Shown one piece after another: positions 23,366-35,010 of a DNA stretch of 64,000 nucleotides. Source of the DNA: Nissolia schottii (Eukaryota > Streptophyta > Magnoliopsida > Fabales > Fabaceae); assembly GCA_003254905.1 (NCBI GenBank), contig QANU01064758.1, positions 1 to 64,000 on the forward strand. Direction: 5' to 3'. The translations under genes and the position numbers were made by a program. Positions within the stretch are counted from its first letter, which is position 1. The number at the start of each line of letters is the position of its first letter. The notes below the pieces were generated by a model. That model did not search any database and was not told the DNA's origin. It saw only the letters and a program-made list of their open reading frames with translations.

Positions 23366-24832
23366 TGTTCATGTCATGTCATATCATGTTGTCATGCACA
23401 TCAAGCATGTCATAGTGTCATATACAGGTCATATTATCCTAAGCATTTCTTCTTTAACATAACTATCATTCTATATCTCATATTCACATATATCACTTAT
23501 TTATTATCATGTTCAATAAGCACAATTTATCATCTTAAAACATTCATATACATAGCAGTTACAATTCAAAACCCCATGTCATCATCTTCGTCATTTATCA
23601 CCAACCTCTAACATGTATTAACTCATATTAACATAACATTTAACATATAATATATCACATAATTTCAGGCTCAACATCTTCATAGAGATAAACCAACCTA
23701 ATTCTAACAATTATTTCAATAAATTACCAGACCTGCAGAAACTTCTAGATACACGTATAATCAATAGAAACCTTCAAAAACATCATTTAGCAATTAAAAC
23801 CTAACATATTCTAACACAAAACATAGCACAACCACCATCATAAACAATTTCCTAGATATTTATCATAATGTTTCACGTCATAAGAAATATAATTTCATGT
23901 CTCATAATCATTTCTCATCATAAATCCAACATAGCTCTAACAAGTAGTTCATAATCATCAAGCATGCATAGGTCTCCATAATTAAACATAATCATTTACA
24001 ATCATCAAGAATATTATCAAGCAATTAAGCATGACATTATCTATCACAAAACATATTACAAACATCATCAAACATCTTAGGACCACATAGACAGTGGTTA
24101 GGACGGTTTACCCACTTTTTAGGCATTTAGAAAGCTGCGAGAAAAGAGTCCCGCGAACCTTGAGGTGATCGTGCTATTTTTCCTGAATCCAACAGCGTAA
24201 TCGCAGAACGCACGAACGGAACAAAAATAAATTTAGCAGTATGAAAATATGAATTAAGAGCACAGGGAAAATGGCCTCTGATGGCCATATACTACTTTTA
24301 TATATATATAGGACCTTAGGCAGCATACTGCACCGCATTAGTTTTGATTTTTATATATTATTATTATTATATTATTATTTTTACTATTCACTATATTATA
24401 TACATATATAGGAAAATATCCCTGCCAACTGTGGCAGGGGATATAGATGACCCCTTCGGTACCATTTTGATCATGTTTGATCGTGTTTTGTTGTTCGCAG
24501 TCTCGGTACTTCGTGTATGGTTGTCCGAAAAATATTCTGGACATACCGTTATGACTCACTAATTTTTCTTATTACTTATTTAATTTTACTTGCGCTTCTT
24601 AAATTTATTTTCATATTAGTGTATTTTACGGACTCCTTTGAGTTGTAATTAAATCTTAATAGTACCCGAAAATTGATTCGAACCTCACAAGACTCCGTGA
24701 AATTGCAAAATTACTATTTTTAGCTAATATTTTAAGGATTAAAGTTAATAATTAAATTTCTCAATCCTATTAATTTATTCTTATTTATTTATTATGCGAA
24801 ATCTTTGTAAGGGAAAAAATCGGGATGTTACA

Positions 24833-25330
24833 AACATCATGGGCAATTATCCTAGAAGTGTCTAGATTTCCCATAGAAATGAATCTATTATTTGAATTTT
24901 GATTCAAGATTTTGAAAGATGGCCCAAATCGTTAATGACACTCTTCCATTCCAAGTTTCTTTTCAATTTTATTTGCAGCTTCTTAAAGGTTCACATAATG
25001 AACTCCGGTTTCCTTGATTCTTAAATCTGGTTTCCTTCTGAACTTACATAACATACAATTCATGCACAAGGAAAAATAGATGGTAATGAGTTCTAAATGA
25101 ACTTCACAAGGAAAATCTTATCCACTTCCATCCCCGAAGACTTTAAGTCTTGTTGCAATTCTTATCACTTCAATGACATGCTCATTCATAGTACGAGAAC
25201 CACTAAATTTCATGATATTTTTAAAGTACTTATTAATAAAATAGGGACATATATCGCAATTAATACATGCTTAATACCAATGCCTTAATTAAACATTCAA
25301 TGTATATTAATGTTCTCCTGTGGGAGTAAC
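24833..25330 (-). pseudogene. Copia gag to pre-integrase remnant
   Basis: On the minus strand, SRTMNEHVIEVIRIATRLKVFG (about 25150-25205, taken across a few bad codons) and CEVHLELITIYFS (about 25070-25110) correspond to the UBN2-type gag of Ty1/copia. A degraded gag/protease linker follows down to the solo LTR insertion point. It belongs to the same element as 20981-22269. Confidence 0.65.
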
Positions 25331-26980
25331 ACCAACGCACAATAACATAATTGGTGCTAAAATAATATACATTAATCTAGCTATTGAGGTATGCTAATTA
25401 GATTTATCCGCTATCTTTGGATATGCAAAATAAAACCACTAGACATATCAATTACTAGCAATTATTTTCATTAATTATAAGAACACACAATCAATCTTTG
25501 GGTAGATCACATAATTGTCTCATAAGAATGAACTTCAACTTACCCTTACAAAAATAGTCTTCATTTAACATCTATTCTATGGGAAATTGAAATAAAACAT
25601 ATGAATATTTGGAATACTAAACTTAAAGATTCGACCACTTTGGTAATTAACAAATTTATCATAAAAAATAATTAAAAAATTCAATTGTTCCATGAAATCA
25701 TGGCATAACTTTAATTTACGCCGCACATAATAATGTTCTATATAAACATCTAACGTTGTAACTAAAAATATTTTTATAGTTTAAAATTTAGTTCCTTTAA
25801 GATTTGGCCACTATGGTGACTTACAAATCACCTCTTATATAAATTTTAAATTGTAAATAATCATTTATTAGTACAATAGAATCAATTATTTATAGTAAAT
25901 ATTTAATCTTTGCATAGAATCATGTTTGCAATTTATCACAATTCACATAATGTAGTAGAGATATCATGATTTAAAATACTTTACTGTTTAAATTTATTCT
26001 TCTTTAAGATTCAATCACTTTAATGACTAACAAATCATTCATCCTATAAATTTTAAATTGAAACTACGTATTTAAATAAACTGCAAACACAAATATTATT
26101 ATAACTTAATCAATTAATATTTATAATAAATATTTAACTTAAATATGTATATACTAAAATTCAAAGTATATATCTTTAATTTATTTATTCATACACTTAA
26201 ATGAATAAATGTATAAAACAATTATTCATGGTTACGAAATCCATCAGGAAACGGTACATTAATTGGTATTTAGAATGGAATCGATATTAATAGAGGTCAA
26301 ACGTCTTCACCGTCATACATTTTTCATTTTGGTAATGTCACCGATGCCATACCCTTGCTATCAATAACATGATGAATGGTCATTGTAGATGAAATTGACA
26401 ATATCTAATGACACGATCATTCTTAAGAATAATTATGCATTAAACATTATTAGCAACAATTAGACTCACATTCAAATATGATATTTGGGCATGTCCAGTG
26501 GGAAGAAATTGATTCACATTAAACATGACTTTGGGCCCTTACACAGTGGCTTTTAAACGATTATTCTCTTCTCCAAAACCTTTATAGGTTTTCTGGCTAA
26601 AAACCGTTAACATTCATGGAGAAGAAAAGAATAATACATTATGCATTTCCTGAACAAAATTGTGGTTCACTTTCTTGGAAAGTGTATTATATCCATAGGT
26701 CCCTTAATTTGATCAAGAGTGCAGTATTCTTTGAAGGAATTAAAAAATCATGTTCTTCATCTACAAACTTTATTACACTTCAATCCTTAGTTATTATATA
26801 AGAAACACCATCATTCTTTAAATTTAAAATAAAGAAATCTTTTAAATCATGAAAACTAAAACCCATGCACTCATGATACTCATACACCGATGGCCATAAA
26901 CAATTATTGACCAATTTAATCATTATTGATGAAAACGTGTAAAGATTTATCAATGGACACAAGTTCTTAAACCTAATGCT
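25331..26980 (-). other. Non-coding leader of the copia element
   Basis: Lies between the PBS and gag. AT-rich, with no gene. It contains three loosely repeated segments sharing GATTYGRCCACTWTGGTGACTTACAAAT-like sequence (about 25630, 25800 and 26010), suggesting old local duplication. Confidence 0.5.
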
Positions 26981-26993
26981 CTATCTGATACCA
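26981..26993 (-). other. PBS of copia element
   Basis: Reads TGGTATCAGATAG on the minus strand, two bases from the LTR end at 26996. Confidence 0.8.
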
Positions 26994-26995
26994 CA

Positions 26996-27529
26996 TGTAA
27001 ACTGTAACTGATTTATGTACAAACAATTATCATAAACACACTATAAATATAGGATCTTAGAACTTCATGATTTTCACATAGTATAGACAAAGAGTATCTA
27101 CCGTTCACCATAGAAGATTAACCAAAAGAGTAGCACTCTATGAACTTGAAGAAGACAACACTCCTTGTTGAGTAAAAGATAGAGGATGGTGATTTCTCCC
27201 TCTTAACCACTTCCTTTAAACACAATATTGATGGAGATATTGAACTCTTATACTTGGTGGAGAGAGAATCACATCCTTTCTTTATACAGTCACAAAAGGG
27301 TGATTCTATTGTACCCATCCCAAATACCATGTTTATTCTTCGTATAGTCATGTCTTTACATACATGACTATTCATAACTAATGATGCATCTTTAATAAAA
27401 TAGTCAATAGATTTGACATTTCCATGATTATTAAGTTGCATATTACATGAGTCATAAAGTACCACCAGAAAAATAATAGTACTAGCCATTTTGACATTAC
27501 CATGCCTTGTATTTTGGTGCTTGAAAACA
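26996..27529 (-). mobile_element. 5' LTR of copia element
   Basis: About 534 bp. On the minus strand it begins TGTTTTCAAGCACC and ends CAGTTTACA next to the PBS. A 123-codon ORF (27118-27489, minus) lies inside it. It shows no domain I recognise and is probably incidental. Confidence 0.7.
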
Positions 27530-29760
27530 AATATTGTAAAACAAATTTAAATTAAAACTTTTTTAATGTGGTTACGTACATCAGCTAGCTTCTACATTTT
27601 GCAATGCCGCAAAATGTGCGCTTGTTATTGATATAAATGATTGCATTGACGAATGAGAATTGACTCCGAGCTTGCATGTGGAATCAGCATTATTGCACGT
27701 GTCAATATATGTGTTAGATCCTACATTTGGAAAGTTGCTTGTAAGTTGGACAAGGAAAGGTGGAGGGGATGAAGGGAAGCCAAGCAAGCATGTGACTCAT
27801 CTTAATTGATGGTGGATTAGAAAGGAAGGAAAGGGCACTGTGGACGGATGAAGGAGACCGCTACTGGGGTCATGGGTCATGTGTATGTGATGGCGAGTTT
27901 ACTTCAACCCCAGATTAATTTGGATCACATAGAAAGTTAGACAAGAATATGAAATAAAAAGAAACAGACTGTGACCAACGGGGGTTGGTCCAAATGGTAA
28001 GCAGCTTGGTATCGCTCAAGCAGCTTAGATACCGGGCAGACAGATTGTGGTGGTGGTGGTGACGAGAGAGAGAGAATTAAAATTGAATGGATAGCCTAAT
28101 TAAAGTGATGATGCAATCACAAATGGATAGGACTTATAATTGAGGTTATCTCTAACTCTCCATCTCCCTCGTTTTCCTTTTACTTCACAAGGCACAGTCA
28201 AAGACTTGGCGCTTGTGTATATGTTACTGTCACGTAAAGTGTATCTGTACGTCTCGCTCAGAAGGTCCCCAACCATATAGGAAACTTAATTACAATCCGG
28301 ACAGGGATATGGAGGGGAAAGAGGGAGAAAGAGAGAGAGAGAGAGAGTTTTCTTAGGTGAAACTAAGGAGAAGGAAAGGGAAGAACGGGAATTTCACATG
28401 AAAGCCGAATGAGAAATTAAGGATTTTGTTGGTTTCTAATAAATGGTTAAATCATAGGCACGGTGAAGAAAGCGCCAGCCTTATGTCAGTTTCTGTACTT
28501 ACTTGCGGAGATATTTCACACGCCACGCGTCAACACTGTGCAAGCTTGTTAGAAAAATATCAATGTAGTCTCAGGACAATGAATGTATGGCCGAGAAACA
28601 ACCATCACAATTAGAAGCAGTGGCTCTCTTATCTCTAAAACGCTTCACCACATGCTTTTCTTTTCAACATAAAATATTGTAGTAAAATATATAAAGACCT
28701 TGCGGAGAAAAGAATTTTGCGTAGACATATCTATTATAAATGTTGTTTGAACCACACAACATCCAAACATTTATACATATTTTATAGAGAGATACGCAAG
28801 TTTTTGACTTTTCTCTCTCAATGTTACCCTTCACAATTGTGTGTCTAAATAACTATCGGAAAAAGAAAAATGGAAAACCATAAACTTTGGAGGTACATGT
28901 GCCGTCTAACTTAGTGTCGAATTTTCTCGGGCACGTATATAAAGTAATAGAGACAGGCCAAGCATTAAAGGCCTTCAATGAATCTGCAAAATTTATGATA
29001 GGCTTCTGGTGCTGTGTATGAATTCTTCGCTCAGAATAATGAAATCAAAGCATTCAGTTCAACGCAATAGAACCTGGATAGCTAAGCAAACCATAAGAAG
29101 AAAGAACTTAAGAGACTGAAATGAACTTGTGCAATATTTATATAGAACTAATTAAAACCTTACATATGTCAACATACAAAATCGTTCGACAATCAATGTA
29201 TGTATCAATTAAATCAACCTTTACGCCTTGAATTTGGATTCCAACAAAGTAATAATTCATGAGCCACTTTAAGTGAGCCAATAATTTCATGCACCGAAAG
29301 CTACTTGATAAGGACCATGCATTACCGCGGGATAAAAAAATTAAAGAACGAAAAATCAGCCATTTTGTTGATCCTAGCTATTTGCTTTGATGTACTCATA
29401 ATAATTATATATAGAATATGTACTGTTGAAGTAACAATTATAATCTAAATATGAAAATGAAGAATTAGAAGAGGGGAGATCTAGAAGTGCTTGAACTTAT
29501 AGAGTAGATTATGGCACTAGTACTAGTAAATATTCAAAGTTACATTGGTTTTATTCACAACTTGCTGAAAAAGCCACTAGAAACAGGAGAAGTACAAGAA
29601 AAACAGTGAAAGGAAAACACAAAAACACTCTTTGCAAGGCTACCGCATGCCACGAACACAAAACAACTCTTTTTTTTTTTTGGACACGAGTCACCAGTAA
29701 TACTGGGTTTTTTTTTTTCCATTCTTCATTGTTGAGATGCTTTGTTAATTTCCTTGCCTC
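27530..29760. other. Intergenic, low repeat content
   Basis: No convincing gene. Contains the palindrome CATTTTGCAATGCCGCAAAATG near 27593-27616, a possible SINE head at 27974-28070 and a GA microsatellite at 28325-28347. The part nearest 29760 should hold the 3' UTR of the PHD gene (minus strand), including two A-rich tracts at 29670-29720. Confidence 0.5.
27974..28070 (+). repeat. Possible tRNA-derived SINE head
   Basis: GGGGGTTGGTCCAAATGG resembles the A-box region of plant tRNA-derived SINEs. No clear B box or tail is visible, so it would be a truncated copy at best. Confidence 0.3.
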
Positions 29761-30683
29761 CTAACACATTACATCCTTGAGAAGCTTGTACCTGCGGGTG
29801 GTGGGTCGCGGCGACCGCGTGGGGCTCTTCCCCTTCTCGGAGCCACCCTCTTCACGATCATGCCGCTGCTTGACTCTCTCGCCGGTGTATTCAGAACGGT
29901 TGGTGGTTCCGGCTTCGTTTCCGGCCACCGGTTTCCTCGAACCGGACCCAACGTGTCTCGTGCTCTTCTCCTCACTTTGACACCAATCGCACAGTTCTAT
30001 CTCAGGTAATTCTCCATAGTAGTTGCTACAATACCTGAAAAAAGATTAATTAATTAACTTCAAGCAAGCATGATTCACCCCTAAAGTTTAATTATAATTA
30101 ATAATGTTAAACGGGCAAAGGGATACAACAAAGACTACAGAGAAAATACTCAGAGTTGTGTTTACCATGGATGGTGAACTTATTTATAGGCTAAAAACTA
30201 ACAGCCAAAACTTAACAGGTAAAAAATAAATCGAAATCGCTTACAAGATCTTACAAAATCAAATCAATCAAATCAAATCAAACATAATATATTCTATCAT
30301 TCTTAACAAATAACATTAAAAACCAAAAAATCGTCTCGTTGTATCATAAGTTATAGGGCTTTATGTATGAACGGAAAGAAGTTAGCATAAATAAATATCT
30401 GCACAGAGATGATCATATGAAAAGACCCTCTCGTGTCTCATATATATGGCGGGTATCAAAACAGATGGACTATACTGCTTTGTGTATATCAAATCAAGGA
30501 TGATTCTGTTTACGGTAAAGAAATTAAGATCAGGGTGCGCGTGTGATGTGGTGGAGAGAAGGAAGGAGGAAGAGATAAAGTTTACGAGTGCTGGAAGCGA
30601 TGGCGGCACTTATTGCAGCGGAAAAGCTTGTCAGGGAAACCAACATCTCCGCACATGCAGCAAACCGTTTCAAGATCCACCAT
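29761..30683 (-). CDS. Plant PHD-type zinc-finger protein, two coding exons
   Basis: Minus-strand coding exon 1 is 30683-30586 and exon 2 is 30034-29761, with a 551-bp GT...AG intron (30585-30035). Splicing completes a serine codon and gives a 123-residue protein. Residues 1-50 form a C4HC3-like finger: CxxC (CCMC), FRCNKC, a HRFQHSYC histidine/cysteine pair and LCDWC. The middle (about 60-105) is basic, polar and probably disordered. The C-terminus ends RRYKLLKDVMC, a tail I associate with a small family of plant PHD-finger proteins; that match is from memory, not a search. The ATG is in good context (AGAATGGTG) after a CT-rich leader. Both exons are intact and the splice sites are canonical. 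PHD fingers usually read histone tails in the nucleus, but no target can be inferred here. The intron hosts a solo LTR. This is the only convincing host gene in the window. Confidence 0.85.
30105..30308 (-). mobile_element. Solo TRIM-type LTR in the PHD gene intron, TSD AATAA
   Basis: TGTTAAACG...TTCTTAACA, 204 bp, flanked by AATAA on both sides (30100-30104 and 30309-30313). It is related to the TRIM LTRs at 1077 and 1774, sharing the TTATTTATAGGCT and AATCAAATCAAACATAATATAT blocks. Strand is given by analogy with those. It makes up over a third of the intron. Confidence 0.9.
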
Positions 30684-31250
30684 TCTCTTGGGACCACACA
30701 GAGAGCAGTGAGGGGGGAAGAGGGATCGAGTGTGATAGCTGAGGGTAGAGAGAAAACCCAAGAAGAAAAGAAAAGAGGGGGGAGAGAGAGAGAGAGAAGG
30801 TGAGAGAGAAGGTAAGTTTTTATTGAGAAGAAAGCATATGAGCAGTCGGCGTATGTGAATCTAATATATCAAAAATAAAAAGATAATTCCATTTTCCATT
30901 AATTGATAAAAAATCATTTTTAGCGGATTTTATAAACTGGCAGACCACAGGTTGGGTTGCTTGCAGTCGTTTTCAGTTAGGGCGGGCAGTCAAGCGAGAG
31001 AGAGAGAGAGAACCTTAAAAGAAACGATAGAGAGAGAGAAGGGGTTGAAAAAGACAGTTGTCACCGTTTGCTGAGCTTGCTTGATTATAATTTCTAACCT
31101 ATTAATGTTATTCTTTTTAGGTTTTTCTTTCTTTCCATGATTCTATCCCTTGTCTCCTTTTTAACAGCTTTTGTCCGGTTTGTGGCTTTCGGAGTTGCCA
31201 TATAAAATTGGTAAGTGAGCGATTAGAGGTTGTGGCCATCGCCAATTCGC
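30684..31250 (-). promoter_or_regulatory. Leader and promoter region of the PHD gene
   Basis: Upstream of the ATG on the minus strand are CT-rich tracts (GA on the plus strand at 30780-30815 and 30990-31045), common in plant 5' leaders. A definite TATA box is not obvious. Start of transcription cannot be placed. Confidence 0.4.
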
Positions 31251-33227
31251 CACCACGCTCCACTCCCGGTGTGAGACACGGAAATCACACTTTTGTGGCT
31301 ACAGAAAACCAATAATAATAATAATTGATGTTATGTGTATATCAAATATTGTACTAACGCACAATCATCACTGTTTTAAATGTATTTTGGCCTATTACTA
31401 ACGAAATAATTACTTTCCACTTGTTCAATAATTATAACTATTTTTTAAGTATAATATTATGTTAATTGTACGCAACTATTTTAATGTAAAAAGAGATCTA
31501 CTTTTTCATTATAATAATAATAAATAAAAAATGCACACGTCTGAAACTTTTCAAAAGCTCTTCGTGTGCAAATACTTGTATTATTATTTATTGTTAATTT
31601 AAAGATTAACGCTATTGACTTCTTAATGCATCGCCTCATGACATTTATATTACGACAATTCAACATGTGTGTGCCGCAACAATAACGGACCTGTACTGTA
31701 CCCAGTGGGAGATGACCTCCATGGGCAAGATAAGTGTCGGAGGACCTCTTAGTCAATCACGAATCACGACATGCATAACAGTATATAATACTTTAAAAAA
31801 ATACAAAAAAATATATAGTTCTATAGGGATCTCAAATCATAGAACGTAGAAATATATAGCATGAGCAACAATTAATGAATTGAAAGGTACATAACCAAAT
31901 GAAAGCAATATATATAAAAGCTTAATTGGAACTATCGACCCCTTGATCTTACCTACAAATCATATTGGAATTGGAATTGGAATCAAAACCAGAGAAGAGG
32001 ATTTAGAAGAGGAACTAGAAGAGAATAACTATATATGCCCCGGCCATCTTGTTGGTTCTTGCTGCCTTAAATCATTAACTAAAATGTCCTCACTGTGAAA
32101 TATTTGGTTGCATTCTCCCTTTGAAATCAACCTTATCCCTAATTAGGTTTGAAGTCTGGACAGTGCTTTGTACGTCATGATGTTGGTATCTTCCTTAGTT
32201 GCCTCACTATTTGTCGTCCCATCCCACTGGACCAAAACTAGTGACCCATTGCTGAGTGTGGGTGCCCTTGAGAGCAACAATTGGTTCGACTATTGGGCCT
32301 AGTTTGCCATCAACGGCAGAGGCACACGCGCTGGTGTGCTGAGTTTCCTTTAAATGGTTTGAACATTTAAATATGAAATATCGGGTGGATCCTTGCTGTA
32401 GGAAGGAGTTGTAACTTGTATGTTTTTGTTTTTTATTTTGAAAAAGATAGGGTATTGTATTCATTGATTAGAGAAAAATAAATAGAGGAAGGTCATTAAG
32501 AGCATAGTTTAAGAACTTTAAGAGGGTTTTAGAGGTTACAATGAGTCAAAAGTCACTCTCAAGGTAACTGATTTCAATTTGGTATTTTCTAAGAGAGGTA
32601 GCGTTCCTTCACACCCCTCTCAAAATTGGACCGTACCCAAGGACTAGATATCCATTCCACGAAACATTGTTTTACCATTACAGGCGATTGCCCTAATGTC
32701 TTATTCGTTAACCCCAAGAGGTTCATCTTCTCCATAATGCTTGGCCTTGTCATTGTCTTCATCGCTTTCCTCTGCTTCGTCCCCATGGTCTCTCTTTTTG
32801 TTAGCAACAAGAGGTCGAACCAACCAAATCCTAGTTAGTCAAACTCACATCAACAATAGAAATCAAGACCCTCGGCGACCACAGTCATCTTCAACCTCTT
32901 CGCCAAAGAAGAAAACGCAGGCAACACTCATGAAGGAGAAGAAAGGGAAACACTAAGGACAAGGGTTGGCGCGTATTTAGGACTGGTGTCGACGGTTGGG
33001 GTCAAGGCAACGAGCATAAATACTTCCTGTTGCTAATTCATTGAATAATTTAAACTACCTTAAGTTAAATTAATCAAAAGACTTTCCATCTTTTCTTTTC
33101 TCATCCACTTGAATTTTCATTCGATTATGTGATTTCTTAAAGTTTCTCTTTATTTGCTACAATATCTCATCGCTTTCTTTGACCAAACTCTACACGTGTG
33201 GTGGACCATTTTCATTAGCTAAGTACA
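31251..33227. other. Intergenic region without a recognised gene
   Basis: AT-rich. A 70-codon plus-strand ORF at 32626-32838 encodes a hydrophobic stretch (IFSIMLGLVIVFIAFLCFV) that could be a membrane helix, but no start context, splice partner or family supports a gene. Confidence 0.4.
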
Positions 33228-33512
33228 TACTCTCCCATTTTTAAAATAAGTGACCAAATTTGAACAACACAAGAATTAAGAGAAAACATGAATCTTGATA
33301 TTATGAAAAAATATATTTGAATTTACAATATTACTCTTATCGAATTCTACTATTGCATTTAATTACCAATCCAATGCATCATTAATGATGACTTAATAAT
33401 TATGGGCATTATTGGAAAGAAAGAATTCATTCTACATTGAAATGAGAGAGACAAATAATTTAAAAACTCAAATCTAAAAATTTTGGATAAATATTATAAA
33501 GGGAAGGGAGTA
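33228..33512. mobile_element. Stowaway-like (Tc1/mariner) MITE
   Basis: About 285 bp bounded by TA dinucleotides. The left end is TACTCTCCCATTTTTAAAATAAGTG and the right end reads, in reverse complement, TACTCCCTTCCCTTTATAATA. The CTCCCT...-type termini with a TA target duplication fit plant Stowaway MITEs. The interior is AT-rich and non-coding. Confidence 0.7.
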
Positions 33513-34340
33513 CTTGAAAATTGTATGTAGTTTTCTCCTATAGAGTATCGGAAAAGGAACAGTGCTCGAGCCTGACTGGAATGGTGAATTATACCATAAC
33601 CTAGGCCAAGTCAGTACATTTTGAGGTACTTGTTGACAACCTCTTGTTGCCCATTAAATTAATTATTATGTGCGGTGATAAGAGGACATGGCCAATGTTG
33701 TTTCTTGCAAATATCACAGCAACAAATACTTTTATTAATTATTCTAAAAAAAAAAGTGTCTTACTCTATAAAAGTAAATATTTATTATGAAGGTAGCACT
33801 TCATAATACTTTTAGCCACCTTCAATTTAAAAACTATGTAAAAGTGTGCCTTAACTTTATAACATACCAAAAAAAAAATTGATATATATCAACTCTTAAG
33901 AAATTTACCATAAAGTATTATAAAGTGTTTTTGTTAAAGAAAACTGCACATTTTATAAGGTTGGCAAATTAAAAGTGGCAAAATCAATGTCTGCTAGTTT
34001 GAATAGGTGCCATATGAGCAAATTTGTGAATACTTGTCTTTATTGATACAAATAGATTTACGTATTTAGTGTAATTGGAGCATATGGGAGAATAAAAGTT
34101 CCACAACTTTGCTGCATTGTTACTTTTCCTTGCAATAAAGTGAGCATATTTTCATAATCGATCCACCACACACTAACAATACTAAAAAATAGTTGTTGTA
34201 TCGAGGTAGGGTATTCCTCAGTCCAAATTGGATCCTGGAGCTTCTCTACGGGTTCGGGGTCACTGGGACGGGTACTTGTAAGGACTCTGACGCTCAAGTC
34301 AGTGAAGGTTCGAAGTAGCAATGAAATCAAGGGTTGTTGG
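33513..34340. other. Intergenic and repeat-like sequence
   Basis: No gene. 34190-34340 includes CTCTGACGCTCAAGTCAGTGAAGG, a phrase I have seen in plant repeats and possibly a gypsy LTR remnant. I cannot assign it. Confidence 0.35.
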
Positions 34341-34822
34341 TGAAACACCCTAGCTAACTGTTTACTCGTACGTAGTAAACAAAGCTCACTAGGTTGTTTA
34401 CCATCTGATCGGAATACCTTAGTCCGTCGTCATCTTTTGATAATAGTGATTTAAGAAAATAAGGACCAATTTTAAACTTTTCATTGACATTACGTAATTA
34501 CAAAACTAGAGCCATGCGTCTGAAAGATGAATATATCAAAGCGTGTAGCAGTAGTGTAATAGAACATCCAATATACATCCAAGTGGTCCATCATACAACT
34601 CACATAAGTGTATATGTAATACATAAGATATATCCATGTACATAGATCAAACTACCAACTACATGAGTCATAATACATCATAACAAAATACATATCAAAA
34701 TACAAGGGCTGCTAGAGACCCTTGGCAAAAATCTGGACATCCAGCATATCCCTATATCTCTAGTCTGTCCCTGCCGCTCATGGCTCTGCTGACGGCTCGT
34801 CGGCATCCTCAAAACATGCGTC
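34341..34822 (-). mobile_element. 3'-terminal part of a minus-oriented long LTR
   Basis: Starts TGAAACACCCTAGCTAACTG, the same kind of edge as the LTRs at 22270 and 38474. It is cut by the N gap. Confidence 0.7.
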
Positions 34823-35010
34823 NNNNNNNNNNNNNNNNNNNNNNNNNNNNNNNNNNNNNNNNNNNNNNNNNNNNNNNNNNNNNNNNNNNNNNNNNNNNNN
34901 NNNNNNNNNNNNNNNNNNNNNNNNNNNNNNNNNNNNNNNNNNNNNNNNNNNNNNNNNNNNNNNNNNNNNNNNNNNNNNNNNNNNNNNNNNNNNNNNNNNN
35001 NNNNNNNNNN
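34823..35010. other. Assembly gap, 188 N
   Basis: Run of N. The flanking LTR pieces have opposite orientation. Nothing can be translated across it. Confidence 1.

Larger units (their letters stand above)
22270..24832 (-). mobile_element. Solo LTR inside copia pol
   Basis: Starts TGTAGCACCCTAGC and ends CGGGATGTTACA. Flanks AATAT (22265-22269) and AACAT (24833-24837) match at four of five bases, consistent with an aged target duplication. Removing it restores the copia pre-integrase reading order on both sides. It contains the acceptor-like block (about 22793-22825) but not the LTR ORF. It also holds a TA-rich run (22421-22465) and a four-unit tandem repeat (23167-23365). Confidence 0.85.

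Noticed and set aside
27118..27489. 123-codon minus-strand ORF
   Set aside because: Lies within the 5' LTR of the copia element, has no recognised domain, and I found no second copy to test conservation.
27974..28000. tRNA gene
   Set aside because: Only an A-box-like stretch is present. No cloverleaf or B box could be drawn; listed instead as a doubtful SINE head.
32626..32838. Possible small membrane protein
   Set aside because: A hydrophobic stretch exists but there is no supporting gene structure or family. It could arise by chance in AT-rich DNA.
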